Positions 24,598 through 32,678 of a stretch of 33,749 nucleotides of DNA are shown here, one piece after another. Numbering within the stretch: the first letter of the stretch is position 1; every line of letters starts with the position of its first letter. The notes under the pieces were generated by a model, which was not told the origin of the DNA, made no database searches, and was given only the letters and a program-made list of their open reading frames with translations. A program made the translations under genes and the position numbers. The stretch lies in NCBI GenBank assembly GCA_001512885.1, contig LFSZ01000096.1, positions 1 to 33,749 on the forward strand, in the 5' to 3' direction. The stretch comes from Rikenellaceae bacterium DTU001. Its GTDB lineage: Bacteria; Bacteroidota; Bacteroidia; Bacteroidales; DTU049.

Positions 24598-25131
24598 TTG
24601 GCAAAACAGGCAGAAAAATTTAATTATAGGATAAATGATGAAATCACTGCAAGAGAAGTAAGAGTAGTGGGTGATGGAATAGAATCACAGATTTTACCTA
24701 TAGATAAAGCATTAGAGATGGCTATTGAAAAAAACTTGGACTTAGTAGAAATTTCGCCACAGGCAAACCCACCTGTCTGTCGCATAATGGACTATAATAA
24801 ATTTCTATTTGAACGTAAGAAAAAAGAGAAAGAAATTAAAGCAAAAACTTTTCAAGTAGTGGTTAAAGTTATTAGACTAGGCTTTAATATTGATGAGCAC
24901 GATTTTAATTTTAAACTAAAACACGCTCAAAGATTTCTCGAAGAAGGTAATAAAGTAAAAGTAGAAATAATTTTTAAGGGTCGAACTATCATATATAAAG
25001 AACAAGGCGAATTACAATTACTTAAGTTTGCTGATGCTCTATCTGAAATAGCCAAAGTAGAGCAATTACCTAAACTGCAAGGTAAAATAATGTCTATGAT
25101 ATTAGCTCCTAAAATAAGTAAGAAAAAATAA
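24598..25131 (+). CDS. infC: Translation initiation factor IF-3 (non-AUG start)
   Basis: IF-3 binds the 30S subunit, prevents premature 50S joining and monitors start-codon choice. The 177-residue protein has the N-domain (YRINDEITAREVRVVGDGIE, IDKALEMAIEKNLDLVEISPQANPPVCRIMDYNKFLFE), a linker helix (RKKKEKEIKAK) and the C-domain (VVVKVIRLGFNIDEHDFNFKLKHAQRFLEEGNKVKVEIIFKGR). The most likely start is TTG at 24598, directly preceded by an in-frame ATC; no ATG is available near the conserved N-terminus. This fits the known habit of infC to use a poor start codon so that IF-3 limits its own synthesis. It is 8 bp after thrS and 14 bp before rpmI. Confidence 0.95.
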   Translation: MAKQAEKFNYRINDEITAREVRVVGDGIESQILPIDKALEMAIEKNLDLVEISPQANPPVCRIMDYNKFLFERKKKEKEIKAKTFQVVVKVIRLGFNIDEHDFNFKLKHAQRFLEEGNKVKVEIIFKGRTIIYKEQGELQLLKFADALSEIAKVEQLPKLQGKIMSMILAPKISKKK

Positions 25132-25145
25132 AAAATTAATTAGAT

Positions 25146-25340
25146 ATGCCTAAAATGAAAAGTAAATCTGGTGCAAAAAAACGTTTCGTAATCACTGGTA
25201 CTGGTAAAGTGAAACGTAAACATGCTTACAAAAGTCATATTTTGACAAAAAAAAGTAAAAAACGTAAAAGAAATCTTGGGCATTATGCCATTGTAGAAGG
25301 CAAAGATGCTAAAAATGTTAAAAAAATGTTATTGAAATAA
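25146..25340 (+). CDS. rpmI: 50S ribosomal protein bL35
   Basis: A 64-residue basic protein of standard length: [20 protein letters not shown], then [24 protein letters not shown], the conserved bL35 core. A component of the large ribosomal subunit. It lies 14 bp after infC in the standard infC-rpmI-rplT order, separated from rplT by a structured 104-bp gap. Confidence 0.97.
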   Translation: MPKMKSKSGAKKRFVITGTGKVKRKHAYKSHILTKKSKKRKRNLGHYAIVEGKDAKNVKKMLLK

Positions 25341-25359
25341 AAAATTGTTTTTTAAAAAA

Positions 25360-25430
25360 TTGTTTTCAGCCCCTAAGAGCATTTTTAATTATTTGATAAA
25401 AATTAGAATAGTAAAAAGCCGCTGAAACAA
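25360..25430 (+). promoter_or_regulatory. Structured leader before rplT (candidate bL20 operator)
   Basis: TTGTTTTCAGC (25360-25370) pairs with GCTGAAACAA (25421-25430), 10 base pairs with one bulge, enclosing an A/T-rich 50-nt region. The 3' arm ends immediately before AAGGAGG, the Shine-Dalgarno of rplT. bL20 represses its own operon through mRNA structures in E. coli and B. subtilis; a similar role here is inferred from position, not from recognised primary sequence. Confidence 0.45.
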
Positions 25431-25431
25431 G

Positions 25432-25439
25432 AAGGAGGT
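25432..25439 (+). promoter_or_regulatory. Strong Shine-Dalgarno before rplT
   Basis: AAGGAGGT, with 5 nt between it and the ATG at 25445. It decides the start: an in-frame TTG at 25439 overlaps the motif itself and is not used. It is one of only two such sites noticed in the window. Confidence 0.75.
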
Positions 25440-25444
25440 TGATT

Positions 25445-25792
25445 ATGTCAAGAAGTGTTAATCATGTAGCATCAAAAGCTAGAAAAAAGAAAATTCTACG
25501 CCTTACAAAAGGATATCGTGGGCGTAATAAAAATGTGTGGACTGTAGCTAAAAATCGATGGGAAAAAGGACAAACACATGCGTATGTGGGTCGTAAATTA
25601 AAAAAAAGAGACTACAGAAAATTGTGGATCCAACGTATCAATGCAGCAGCTAGGTTGAATGGCATGTCTTATTCTCAATTTATAGGACTAATTCACAAAA
25701 ACAATGTGGCTCTTAATAGAAAAGTATTAGCTGATCTCGCAATGAATGAACCTGAAGTTTTTGCTAAAATCGTAGATAGCGTTAAAAATTAA
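25445..25792 (+). CDS. rplT: 50S ribosomal protein bL20
   Basis: A 115-residue basic protein, needed early in 50S assembly: [20 protein letters not shown], then [20 protein letters not shown] and [27 protein letters not shown] chose ATG 25445 because the conserved bL20 N-terminus begins there and the Shine-Dalgarno lies at the correct distance. In other bacteria this protein also represses infC-rpmI-rplT translation by binding the mRNA. The 104-bp gap after rpmI and its hairpin suggest separate control here. Length is within the usual 114-120 residues. Confidence 0.97.
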   Translation: MSRSVNHVASKARKKKILRLTKGYRGRNKNVWTVAKNRWEKGQTHAYVGRKLKKRDYRKLWIQRINAAARLNGMSYSQFIGLIHKNNVALNRKVLADLAMNEPEVFAKIVDSVKN

Positions 25793-25864
25793 TTTCTTTA
25801 AATCTTAATTATTAAAATCTTGTAATAAAATTTATTAATTGCAGATTATAATAATATTTATTAA

Positions 25865-25928
25865 AAATTAAATTAATTAAAAAATATATTTGATACAAAT
25901 AGAATATATTTTTTAATTAATTTAATTT
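25865..25928. terminator. Long, almost pure A/T perfect hairpin between rplT and bcp
   Basis: Arms of 26 bp (25865-25890 and 25903-25928) are exact reverse complements around a 12-nt loop TGATACAAATAG. All stem pairs are A-T. It follows rplT by 72 bp and precedes bcp by 47 bp, so a terminator or mRNA-stabilising end for the thrS-rplT operon is plausible. There is no G/C stem as in a standard terminator, hence the modest confidence. Confidence 0.45.
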
Positions 25929-25975
25929 AAGAATTTTATTTTTATAAATGTTTTGATTAATTTTACAAAAAAATT

Positions 25976-26437
25976 ATGTTAGAAAAAGGTCAAATAGCAC
26001 CTGATTTTAGTTTTAAACATGTTAGTGGCAAAGAGATAAAATTATCTGATCTCAAGGGTAAAAAAATAATTTTATACTTTTATCCTAAGGATAATACCAG
26101 TGGATGTACTAAAGAAGCATGCAATTTTAGAGATAATTATGAATATTTAACTAAACTTGGCTTTGAGGTTATAGGTGTCAGTCCAGATGACGAAACTTCT
26201 CATAATAAATTTAGAGAAAAATATAATTTAAATTTTACTCTTGTACCTGATCCAGAAAAAAAAATAATAAATCTATATGGTGTTTGGGGCAATAAAGTTA
26301 GATGTGGTAAAGAATCAGAAGGTTTGCTACGAACTACATTTATTATAGATGAAAATGGTATTATACAGCAAGTAATCAAAAATGTTGACACAGCTAATAG
26401 CACTCAACAAATATTAGATATTTTAAAAATTAAATAA
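25976..26437 (+). CDS. bcp: Thiol peroxidase of the BCP/PrxQ type
   Basis: A 153-residue peroxiredoxin that reduces hydrogen peroxide and organic peroxides with thioredoxin as donor. KIILYFYPKDNTSGCTKEACNF holds the peroxidatic Cys44 and the resolving Cys49, the atypical 2-Cys layout of PrxQ. GFEVIGVSPDDETSHNKFREKYNLNF, YGVWGNK and LLRTTFIIDENGII are typical. It is cytosolic with no signal peptide. The recA start codon follows 6 bp after its stop, so bcp and recA are probably co-transcribed, pairing oxidant defence with DNA repair. Confidence 0.95.
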   Translation: MLEKGQIAPDFSFKHVSGKEIKLSDLKGKKIILYFYPKDNTSGCTKEACNFRDNYEYLTKLGFEVIGVSPDDETSHNKFREKYNLNFTLVPDPEKKIINLYGVWGNKVRCGKESEGLLRTTFIIDENGIIQQVIKNVDTANSTQQILDILKIK

Positions 26438-26443
26438 TTTATT

Positions 26444-27445
26444 ATGGCAACAGAAGATAATGAAAAATTAAAAGCACTAAAGCTAACAATAGATAAATTG
26501 GATAAAACTTATGGCAAAGGATCAGTGATGAAGTTAGGAGATAATACTGTAGAGCCTATAGAGACTATCTCATCAGGCAGTATCGGATTGGATTTAGCTT
26601 TAGGAGTAGGTGGCTATCCTAGGGGTAGAATAGTAGAAATTTTTGGTCCTGAGAGCTCTGGAAAAACTACTTTAGCTATACATGCTTTAGCAGAAACACA
26701 AAAGGCAGGTGGCATAGCAGCTTTCATAGATGCGGAGCACGCATTTGATATATCTTATGCACAAAAACTTGGTGTAGATATTGAAAATTTATTAGTATCA
26801 CAACCTGATCATGGAGAGCAAGCTCTAGAGATAGCAGATGCTCTCATACGTAGTGGTGCAGTTGATATAATAGTGATAGACTCAGTAGCAGCTCTGACAC
26901 CACGCAGCGAAATAGAAGGTGAAATGGGGGACTCTCAGATGGGTTTGCAAGCACGTCTGATGTCTCAAGCGCTTCGTAAACTCACTGCTAATATAGGCAA
27001 AACTAAATGTCTATGTATCTTTATTAATCAGTTACGCGAAAAAATCGGCATAATATTTGGTAATCCAGAAACTACTACAGGTGGTAATGCTTTGAAATTT
27101 TATTCTACCGTACGTGTAGATATACGACGTGTGAGTCAGATAAAAGAGGGTGATAAATATTTAGGTAATCGCGTGCGTACTAAAGTAGTTAAAAATAAAG
27201 TGGCTCCACCTTTTAAACAGGCTGAATTTGATATTATTTTCGGCGAAGGCATTAGTAAAATCGGCGAAATAATAGATCTAGGAGCTGAATTAGATATAAT
27301 ACAAAAAAGCGGATCTTGGTATTCTTATAATAATAATAAACTAGGACAAGGTAGAGAACAAGTGAAAAAATTATTTAAAGATAATCCTGACTTAGCCGAT
27401 GAAATAGAAAAGAAAATAAGAGAAAAATTAACCCAAAATTTATAA
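26444..27445 (+). CDS. recA: Recombinase RecA
   Basis: DNA strand-exchange protein and LexA co-protease. The 333 residues include Walker A GPESSGKT (68-75), [10 protein letters not shown], Walker [25 protein letters not shown], loop L1/L2 regions [16 protein letters not shown] and [28 protein letters not shown], and the C-terminal DNA-gathering domain. It is shorter than E. coli RecA (352 residues) because the acidic C-terminal tail is absent, as in many Bacteroidota. No LexA-like operator was recognised upstream, which is expected given the 6-bp gap after bcp. The TPR lipoprotein follows 14 bp downstream. Confidence 0.97.
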   Translation: MATEDNEKLKALKLTIDKLDKTYGKGSVMKLGDNTVEPIETISSGSIGLDLALGVGGYPRGRIVEIFGPESSGKTTLAIHALAETQKAGGIAAFIDAEHAFDISYAQKLGVDIENLLVSQPDHGEQALEIADALIRSGAVDIIVIDSVAALTPRSEIEGEMGDSQMGLQARLMSQALRKLTANIGKTKCLCIFINQLREKIGIIFGNPETTTGGNALKFYSTVRVDIRRVSQIKEGDKYLGNRVRTKVVKNKVAPPFKQAEFDIIFGEGISKIGEIIDLGAELDIIQKSGSWYSYNNNKLGQGREQVKKLFKDNPDLADEIEKKIREKLTQNL

Positions 27446-27459
27446 TTGACATTCTCATT

Positions 27460-28464
27460 ATGAAAAAATTAATTCTTTATAGTGGCTGTTTATTAATTTT
27501 ACTTACTTCATGTTATAGAGATCCATCTAAAAATAAAGAAATTGAATTATCTAACTGGGAAAAAAAATTAAAATATATAGATTCACTTTTGGCTAAAAAT
27601 CCAAAAAATGATTCTTTGTGGGCTGAAAGAGCTTTAATATTTTTATCTGTAGATCAAATAGATAGTGCTTATTCTTCTATTAGTAAAGCATTATTAATAA
27701 ATTCTAATGTTTCTAGATATCATGTGATATTGAGTGATCTATATTTAGCTAGAAATTCTATAAACAATTGCAGGGAAGCTCTTCTAAAAGCTATTGATCT
27801 GGATGATGAGAATATAGACGCCCTATCTAAAATTGCCGAACTTTACTTTTTATTAGGTGATTATGAAAAAAGTTTTGCTTATTTAAATAAAATCACAAAT
27901 TTAGACCCCAACAACGCTAAAGCATATTTTATGAAGGGCTATGGTTTATTAGAACAAGGTGATACCACTAGAGCCATAACCGCTATGCATCGTGCTACTC
28001 AGGCAGATCCTGACTACTATGAGGCATTTCTGAAATTAGGACAACTACTTAGTAGCAAAGATCCTCCTCTAGCAGATGAGTATTTCAATGCAGCTATAAG
28101 AATAAAACCTAATTCTGAAGAAGCTCTTTATATGTATGCATATCACCTCCAGTCTACTAATCGTATAAATGAAGCTATTCAGCAATACGAAAAATTAATT
28201 ATATTAAATCCAGTAAATAAATATGCATATTACAATCTGGGCTATATTTATCTAGTCTATAAAAATGATTATAATAAATCAATTTATAACTTTACAAAAT
28301 CGATAGAGATAGACTCCAGCTACGCCGAGGCATACTATAATCGCGGATTAGCCTATGAACAATTAGGTCAAGTAGATAAAGCAATTGCAGATTATAAAAC
28401 CAGCCTTAGATATAAAACTAATTTTGATAAAGCTATTGAAAGATTGAATAAGTTGAAATCTTGA
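27460..28464 (+). CDS. TPR-repeat lipoprotein
   Basis: A 334-residue exported lipoprotein. The signal sequence ends in the lipobox LTSC with the lipidated Cys18; the next residues YRDPSKNK leave the mature start polar. From about residue 35 to the end it is a solenoid of roughly eight tetratricopeptide repeats, best seen in AKAYFMKGYGLLEQGDTTRA, YAYYNLGYIYLVY and AEAYYNRGLAYEQLGQVDKAIADY. TPR lipoproteins scaffold envelope complexes; no particular partner is implied here. It lies 14 bp after recA, probably in the same transcript, although a functional link with recombination is unlikely. Confidence 0.9.
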   Translation: MKKLILYSGCLLILLTSCYRDPSKNKEIELSNWEKKLKYIDSLLAKNPKNDSLWAERALIFLSVDQIDSAYSSISKALLINSNVSRYHVILSDLYLARNSINNCREALLKAIDLDDENIDALSKIAELYFLLGDYEKSFAYLNKITNLDPNNAKAYFMKGYGLLEQGDTTRAITAMHRATQADPDYYEAFLKLGQLLSSKDPPLADEYFNAAIRIKPNSEEALYMYAYHLQSTNRINEAIQQYEKLIILNPVNKYAYYNLGYIYLVYKNDYNKSIYNFTKSIEIDSSYAEAYYNRGLAYEQLGQVDKAIADYKTSLRYKTNFDKAIERLNKLKS

Positions 28465-28679
28465 AATACAGTACTTCAAAAACCATAATTTATAACATTC
28501 GAATTCTAAATTCTAAACAAATATAATACTCATAGATAACATTATCTACAACAAACCAAAAAAATCAAATAAATATTTAAGTTATTTGTAATTTAATTAT
28601 AGTGGTTCATTTTTAATTTTTTACTTTTGAGTAATTCATTTTAGATTTTTGTACACTAAGTACAATCAAATATTTTAAA

Positions 28680-28687
28680 TAATTTTG
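28680..28687 (+). promoter_or_regulatory. Putative -7 box of the MFS gene
   Basis: TAATTTTG followed by C, 34 nt before the ATG at 28722. It matches TAnnTTTG; the upstream TTTG at 28648-28651 is 28 bp away, longer than the usual spacing, so only the -7 part is supported. Confidence 0.35.
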
Positions 28688-28721
28688 CTTATTATTTTCT
28701 TTAAAAAAATCTGATATAGTA

Positions 28722-30086
28722 ATGAAATTAAAAGAAAACAAATGGTTATTGATATCTATTATTATAGGTTCATTTTTTAATAGTTTTATGTCTTCTTCTT
28801 TAAACATAGCTATGCCCGTTATAGACATAGAATATGGTATAGGAGTGGATAAAGTAGCTTGGATTACAAAATCATTTTTATTAGCATCAGCGATAGGATT
28901 ATTATTATCTGGATGGTTAGCAGATAATTATGGACGCAAAAAAGTATTTTTAATAGGAAATATAGCTTTTGGTTTTATATCTTTAATAATAATTTTTCTA
29001 AAAAATTTTTATTTTATAGTAATATTCAGATTTTTACAAGGTTTGGGAAGTTCTATGATCTTAGCTTCAGCACCAGCATTGATAGCTTCGGCCTTTGAAT
29101 CAAATAAACGTGGATTTGTATTAGGTATTCAGACTACTTTCACATATATAGGCCTTTTATTAGCACCATTATTAGGTGGAATATTAACCCAATATTTTGG
29201 TTGGAAAAGCTTGTTTTTATTTAATTTTATTTTTACACTTATAGCATTAATTGTTATATTTTTTGGAGTAAAAAGTGAATGGAAAAATGAAGAGAAAGGA
29301 AAGTTTGATCTCTATGGTTATAGCTTATTTGTAATAGTAATTATAGGAATAGTTTTAGCCCTTGAGTGGATTAATTGGAATTCATTATTTGCATTAGCAA
29401 TAAGTTTTTTTGTAGGATATGGATTTATAATTTACGAACTTCAGCATCCACAACCATTTATTTCTATACCATTTATTAGAAGTAATAAATATTTTACTAA
29501 TTCTATTCTAGCTGCCTTGATTAACTATGCTACTACTTTTGCTATTAGTTATGTTTTGAGCATATATTTACAAATTGTTAGAGGTTTAAATCCATTGAAA
29601 GCTGGCATAATCTTAAGTTTTCAGCCTTTGATGATGGCGCTTTTTTCTGCATATTTTGGACATTTATCAGATAAACATAATCCTGGGAAGATAGCTTCTA
29701 GTGGAATGGCTATCATTTCTGCATCACTTCTACTAATTGGTTTATTAATTAACGAATCCTTGCCATTATATATTTTGGCTATACTTTTAGCAATTCTTGG
29801 CTTTGGTTTTGCTGTATTTACATCACCCAATACTAATGCTGTTATGAGTTCTATTAATAAAAATGCTTATGGCTTTGCTTCGGCTTTTTTAGCCTTTAGT
29901 AGACTTTTTGGTCAATTTATTTCTATGGCTCTAGCTTCTAGTATTATTTTATTAATAAATACTAAGAATATTGTTATTTTTAAATTTCATTCTTTATTAT
30001 TATCTACAAAAATTATATTTATTATCTTTTCTTTGCTCAGTGCCTATGGAGTTTATCTATCAGCACAAAGAGTAAAGAAAACTTGA
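28722..30086 (+). CDS. MFS transporter, DHA2 (EmrB/QacA-like) drug:proton family
   Basis: A 454-residue integral membrane protein with about 12-14 hydrophobic helices. The first helix pair is typical: SFFNSFMSSSLNIAMPVIDIEYGIGVDKVAWITKSFLLASAIGLLLSG. Motif A follows between helices 2 and 3 (GWLADNYGRKKVFLIG), and the helix-4/5 region has FRFLQGLGSSMILASAPALI and the antiporter-type LLLAPLLGGILTQYFGWKSLFLF. The substrate cannot be determined, but this branch mostly exports hydrophobic drugs or siderophore-like compounds using the proton gradient. No periplasmic adaptor (HlyD/EmrA) or TolC gene is adjacent. It has its own promoter region after a 257-bp gap. Confidence 0.88.
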   Translation: MKLKENKWLLISIIIGSFFNSFMSSSLNIAMPVIDIEYGIGVDKVAWITKSFLLASAIGLLLSGWLADNYGRKKVFLIGNIAFGFISLIIIFLKNFYFIVIFRFLQGLGSSMILASAPALIASAFESNKRGFVLGIQTTFTYIGLLLAPLLGGILTQYFGWKSLFLFNFIFTLIALIVIFFGVKSEWKNEEKGKFDLYGYSLFVIVIIGIVLALEWINWNSLFALAISFFVGYGFIIYELQHPQPFISIPFIRSNKYFTNSILAALINYATTFAISYVLSIYLQIVRGLNPLKAGIILSFQPLMMALFSAYFGHLSDKHNPGKIASSGMAIISASLLLIGLLINESLPLYILAILLAILGFGFAVFTSPNTNAVMSSINKNAYGFASAFLAFSRLFGQFISMALASSIILLINTKNIVIFKFHSLLLSTKIIFIIFSLLSAYGVYLSAQRVKKT

Positions 30087-30154
30087 TTTTATTTTATTAA
30101 AACATTAGTTAAAACTTCCTATATTTATTTCAAATCATAATCTTTATTATCTTC

Positions 30155-30649
30155 TTATATTCGTTTTCTATTAGAATTATATTTTTTATTAAAAATGCTT
30201 CTTTCTGGTTCAAATAGTTTGAAAGTAATATCATTAATATCTATAATTGCATGAAACAAATTATCTGTTATGAAAGGTTTATTTTTATTTGAATAAATAA
30301 TATTTAATTTATTAGGATATAATGATTGATATCTGGCAGAGTACCAAACAATAAATGGAATTTCCACATTCGCTTTTGGTAATACATCTGCATAGTCATG
30401 CCCTACATTATCGTTTTCATCATAGACATTCTCACCGTGATCTGAAAAATAAATAGCTGTTGCTATCACTTCATGATTTTCTATACAATATTGTTTTTTA
30501 ATATATAGCAAACTATTTACTACAAAATCATTATATAGAATAGAATTATCATATTCATTGATTATTTTCTCTTTATTATTCTTAGCAAGGTTAAATTTAT
30601 TATATTTCATCGGATATCTTTTAGAATACTTAGAATGGCTACCCATCAA
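30155..30649 (-). pseudogene. 3' fragment of a phosphoethanolamine transferase (EptA/CptA-like sulfatase fold)
   Basis: The readable 164 residues match the C-terminal end of LPS phosphoethanolamine transferases: HLMGSHSKYSKRYP and YFSDHGENVYDENDNVGHDYADVLPKANVEIPFIVWYS, which contains the metal-binding DHG and the later His. Such enzymes are normally over 500 residues with five N-terminal membrane helices; those and the nucleophile-Thr half are gone. Upstream of the fragment the frame gives NKNKFIVIHLMGSH preceded by a TAA, and in another frame YYELIKLFDLVK, a likely remnant joined to it by a one-base frameshift. A TTG or ATG could allow translation of the fragment, but it would be inactive. 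It is convergent with the MFS gene. Confidence 0.8.
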
Positions 30650-30841
30650 GTGAATAACAATAAATTTATTTTTATTTTACCAAGTCAAATAATTTAATTA
30701 GTTCATAATAACTTTAATAATTGCTTAATTTATGTGATAATTTAAGCATATTATAGTGTTTTTTTTACACTTTATCTTTAAATATTTTAATTTAAAATAA
30801 TAAACTTTTTGATTTTTATATTGTCTAATAAAAAAAGTAGC

Positions 30842-30928
30842 ATGAATACCAAAAAAGAAGCCTTTTATTGGATTGTTTATCTTTTATTTATGGGAATAGT
30901 AGTTGTATTGACGATAATATTTTTATAA
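30842..30928 (+). CDS. Possible 28-residue single-pass membrane peptide
   Basis: ATG at 30842 opens a 28-codon frame ending at TAA 30926-30928: a charged start MNTKKEAF followed by WIVYLLFMGIVVVLTIIFL, one ideal membrane helix, and nothing after it. It ends 6 bp before the rpmG -33 element. Small single-helix proteins of this form are common but hard to tell from chance in such A/T-rich DNA; no Shine-Dalgarno is present, which is uninformative here. Function is not assigned. Confidence 0.4.
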   Translation: MNTKKEAFYWIVYLLFMGIVVVLTIIFL

Positions 30929-30933
30929 TTTAT

Positions 30934-30965
30934 TTTGTTTGTTATAAAAATTATTATTAACTTTG
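30934..30965 (+). promoter_or_regulatory. Promoter of rpmG-DUF4295
   Basis: TTTG (30934-30937), a 20-bp spacer, and TAACTTTG (30958-30965), matching the Bacteroidota -33/-7 consensus TTTG-N19/20-TAnnTTTG. It is the best promoter in the window. The rpmG ATG follows 27 nt after the -7 box. Confidence 0.7.
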
Positions 30966-30992
30966 CAAACTAAAATAAATATTAAGGTAAAT

Positions 30993-31181
30993 ATGGCAAG
31001 GAAATCAAAAGATGCAAGAGTGCAGGTAATTTTAGAGTGCACAGAGCAGAAAAATACTGGAGTACCTGGCATATCTCGATATGTAACTACAAAAAATCGC
31101 AAAAATACTCCAGAGAGATTAGAATTAAGGAAATATAATCCATATTTAAAAAAATATACTATACACAAAGAAATCAAATAA
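30993..31181 (+). CDS. rpmG: 50S ribosomal protein bL33
   Basis: A 62-residue ribosomal protein: [20 protein letters not shown], then [23 protein letters not shown] and a Lys-rich end. I use ATG 30993 because the conserved bL33 N-terminus starts there; an upstream in-frame TTG at 30963 lies inside the -7 promoter box. It has only one Cys (ECTEQK), i.e. the zinc-free C- type rather than the four-Cys C+ type. In many Bacteroidota the order is rpmB-rpmG-DUF4295-ftsY; here neither rpmB nor ftsY is adjacent. It is followed by DUF4295 after 12 bp. Confidence 0.96.
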   Translation: MARKSKDARVQVILECTEQKNTGVPGISRYVTTKNRKNTPERLELRKYNPYLKKYTIHKEIK

Positions 31182-31193
31182 GTTTAAAATAAT

Positions 31194-31361
31194 ATGGCAA
31201 AGAAAACAGTAGCAGGTTACCGCGATATTAAAAGTAAAAATGTAACCAAAGTGATACGTATGGTGAAATCACCTAAAACAGGTTCATATCAATTTAAAGA
31301 ATACATCATGGATAGTGATAAAGTAAACGATTTTTTATCAAAAAATAGTAATAATAAGTAA
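31194..31361 (+). CDS. DUF4295 protein, probable ribosomal protein bL38
   Basis: A 55-residue basic protein: MAKKTVAGYRDIKSKNVTKV, then IRMVKSPKTGSYQFKEYIMD. The MVKSPKTGxYxFKE core is diagnostic of DUF4295, which almost always follows rpmG in Bacteroidota. The F. johnsoniae ribosome structure revealed a new phylum-specific protein, bL38; I believe it corresponds to this family, but that identification is from memory. The gene is 12 bp after rpmG and is followed by a strong terminator, so the pair forms a two-gene operon. Confidence 0.88.
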   Translation: MAKKTVAGYRDIKSKNVTKVIRMVKSPKTGSYQFKEYIMDSDKVNDFLSKNSNNK

Positions 31362-31382
31362 AATTTAAAATATTATTCTTAT

Positions 31383-31420
31383 AAAAAAGATAAGCTTCTT
31401 ATAAGAAGCTTATCTTTTTT
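31383..31420 (+). terminator. Rho-independent terminator after rpmG-DUF4295
   Basis: A perfect 38-bp palindrome: an A-tract and GATAAGCTTCTTA, then TAAGAAGCTTATC and a run of T. The stem is followed by seven T residues, the classical form on the plus strand. It starts 21 nt after the DUF4295 stop. Confidence 0.85.
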
Positions 31421-31457
31421 TGTTTATATATATTTGCAAGAAAATTAAAAAAAAATT

Positions 31458-32600
31458 ATGATGCAATTAACATGGGATATACCTACTAGACTACATTTTG
31501 GGAAAGATTGTATTCAAAAATTAGGGGAGATAATATCGTCATATGCTTCAAATGTATTGATAGTAACAGGAGCAAATTCTTCCAAAAAAAATGGCAGTCT
31601 AAATGATGTAATAGATCAATTAAAAAGGTATAATATCAAATATCACATTTTAGATAAGATAAAATCTAATCCAAGAGTGGAAGAAGTAAGAGAGGGAATA
31701 TTAAGAGCAAAAAAAGAAAATGTCGATGCAGTGTTAGCAATAGGTGGTGGAAGTGCTATTGATAGTGCTAAAGCTATAGCAATGGGTTATTATTATGATG
31801 GTGATGTATGGGATTTTTATGAAAATATTTTGAAACCTTTTAAAGCTTTGCCAATTGTAGCCGTTAATACTTTAGCTGCTACTGGTAGCGAGATGAACGG
31901 TACATCGGTATTGCAAAATGAATCTAGACAATTAAAAATTTCTGTACGTTCTACAATACTTTTTCCTAAAGATTCTTTTTGTGATCCCACTTACACTATC
32001 TCTGTACCGCAAGATTATACTATTTATGGTATAGCAGATATTATAGCTCATTTGTGGGAGGCCTTTTTTGGCATGGGAGAGGCTACTTTGTCAGACAGAT
32101 TTGGTAAAGCCATTTTCGATGAAGTAATGGAATTCGGACCGCAATTGATAGATGATCTTATAAATTATGATCTTCGCGAAAAAATTATGTATGCATCTAC
32201 TTGTGCATTAAATGGAATAACTATAATGGGCAAAAAAACAGGTGATTGGGGAGTACATGCTATAGGTCATCATCTTTCTCTTTTATATGATGTACCTCAC
32301 GGTGCCTCTCTTTCAGTTGTATACCCTATTTGGCTGAAATGGCTGCAAAATAAAAGTGCTTATGGAATTACTAAATTTGGACTTACTTATTTCGATACTG
32401 AGGCCCCTGATGAAACAATAGACAAAGCAATTGAATCTTTTAGATCTATAAATGCGCCAATTAAATTAGAAGATTTGAATATTAAAAATTTTGATAAAAA
32501 TTATTTCTTGCAACTTCTTATTAATAATAAAGCTAGTGGTGCTATTTATCCATTAAATGAGTCTGATCTTAAATGGATAGTAGATGAAATGGTAAAATGA
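31458..32600 (+). CDS. Iron-containing alcohol dehydrogenase (butanol dehydrogenase type)
   Basis: A 380-residue type III NAD(P)-dependent alcohol dehydrogenase, closest in form to YqhD/BdhA enzymes that reduce aldehydes with NADPH. The nucleotide motif AIGGGSAIDSAKAIA (GGGS 97-100) and NTLAATGSEMNGTSVL are present. Metal ligands fall in the expected places: Asp194 and His198 (GIADIIAHLWE), His267 (VHAIGHHLS) and His281 (VPHGASLSVVYPIW). It is cytosolic. No fermentation partner genes are nearby, so the physiological alcohol or aldehyde is unknown. A 5' ATG-ATG pair at 31458 allows either methionine as start. Confidence 0.93.
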   Translation: MMQLTWDIPTRLHFGKDCIQKLGEIISSYASNVLIVTGANSSKKNGSLNDVIDQLKRYNIKYHILDKIKSNPRVEEVREGILRAKKENVDAVLAIGGGSAIDSAKAIAMGYYYDGDVWDFYENILKPFKALPIVAVNTLAATGSEMNGTSVLQNESRQLKISVRSTILFPKDSFCDPTYTISVPQDYTIYGIADIIAHLWEAFFGMGEATLSDRFGKAIFDEVMEFGPQLIDDLINYDLREKIMYASTCALNGITIMGKKTGDWGVHAIGHHLSLLYDVPHGASLSVVYPIWLKWLQNKSAYGITKFGLTYFDTEAPDETIDKAIESFRSINAPIKLEDLNIKNFDKNYFLQLLINNKASGAIYPLNESDLKWIVDEMVK

Positions 32601-32678
32601 ATTTATGAGTATTAAATAATTTATAATAAATAATAAAAAAACATTAACACTTAATTAAATCACTATTACAAAGCTATA

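Noticed and set aside
25439-25444. Upstream in-frame TTG start for rplT
   Set aside because: It overlaps the Shine-Dalgarno itself; ATG 25445 is correctly spaced and begins the conserved protein.
30963-30992. Upstream in-frame TTG extension of rpmG
   Set aside because: It lies within the -7 promoter box and would add ten non-conserved residues before the typical bL33 start.
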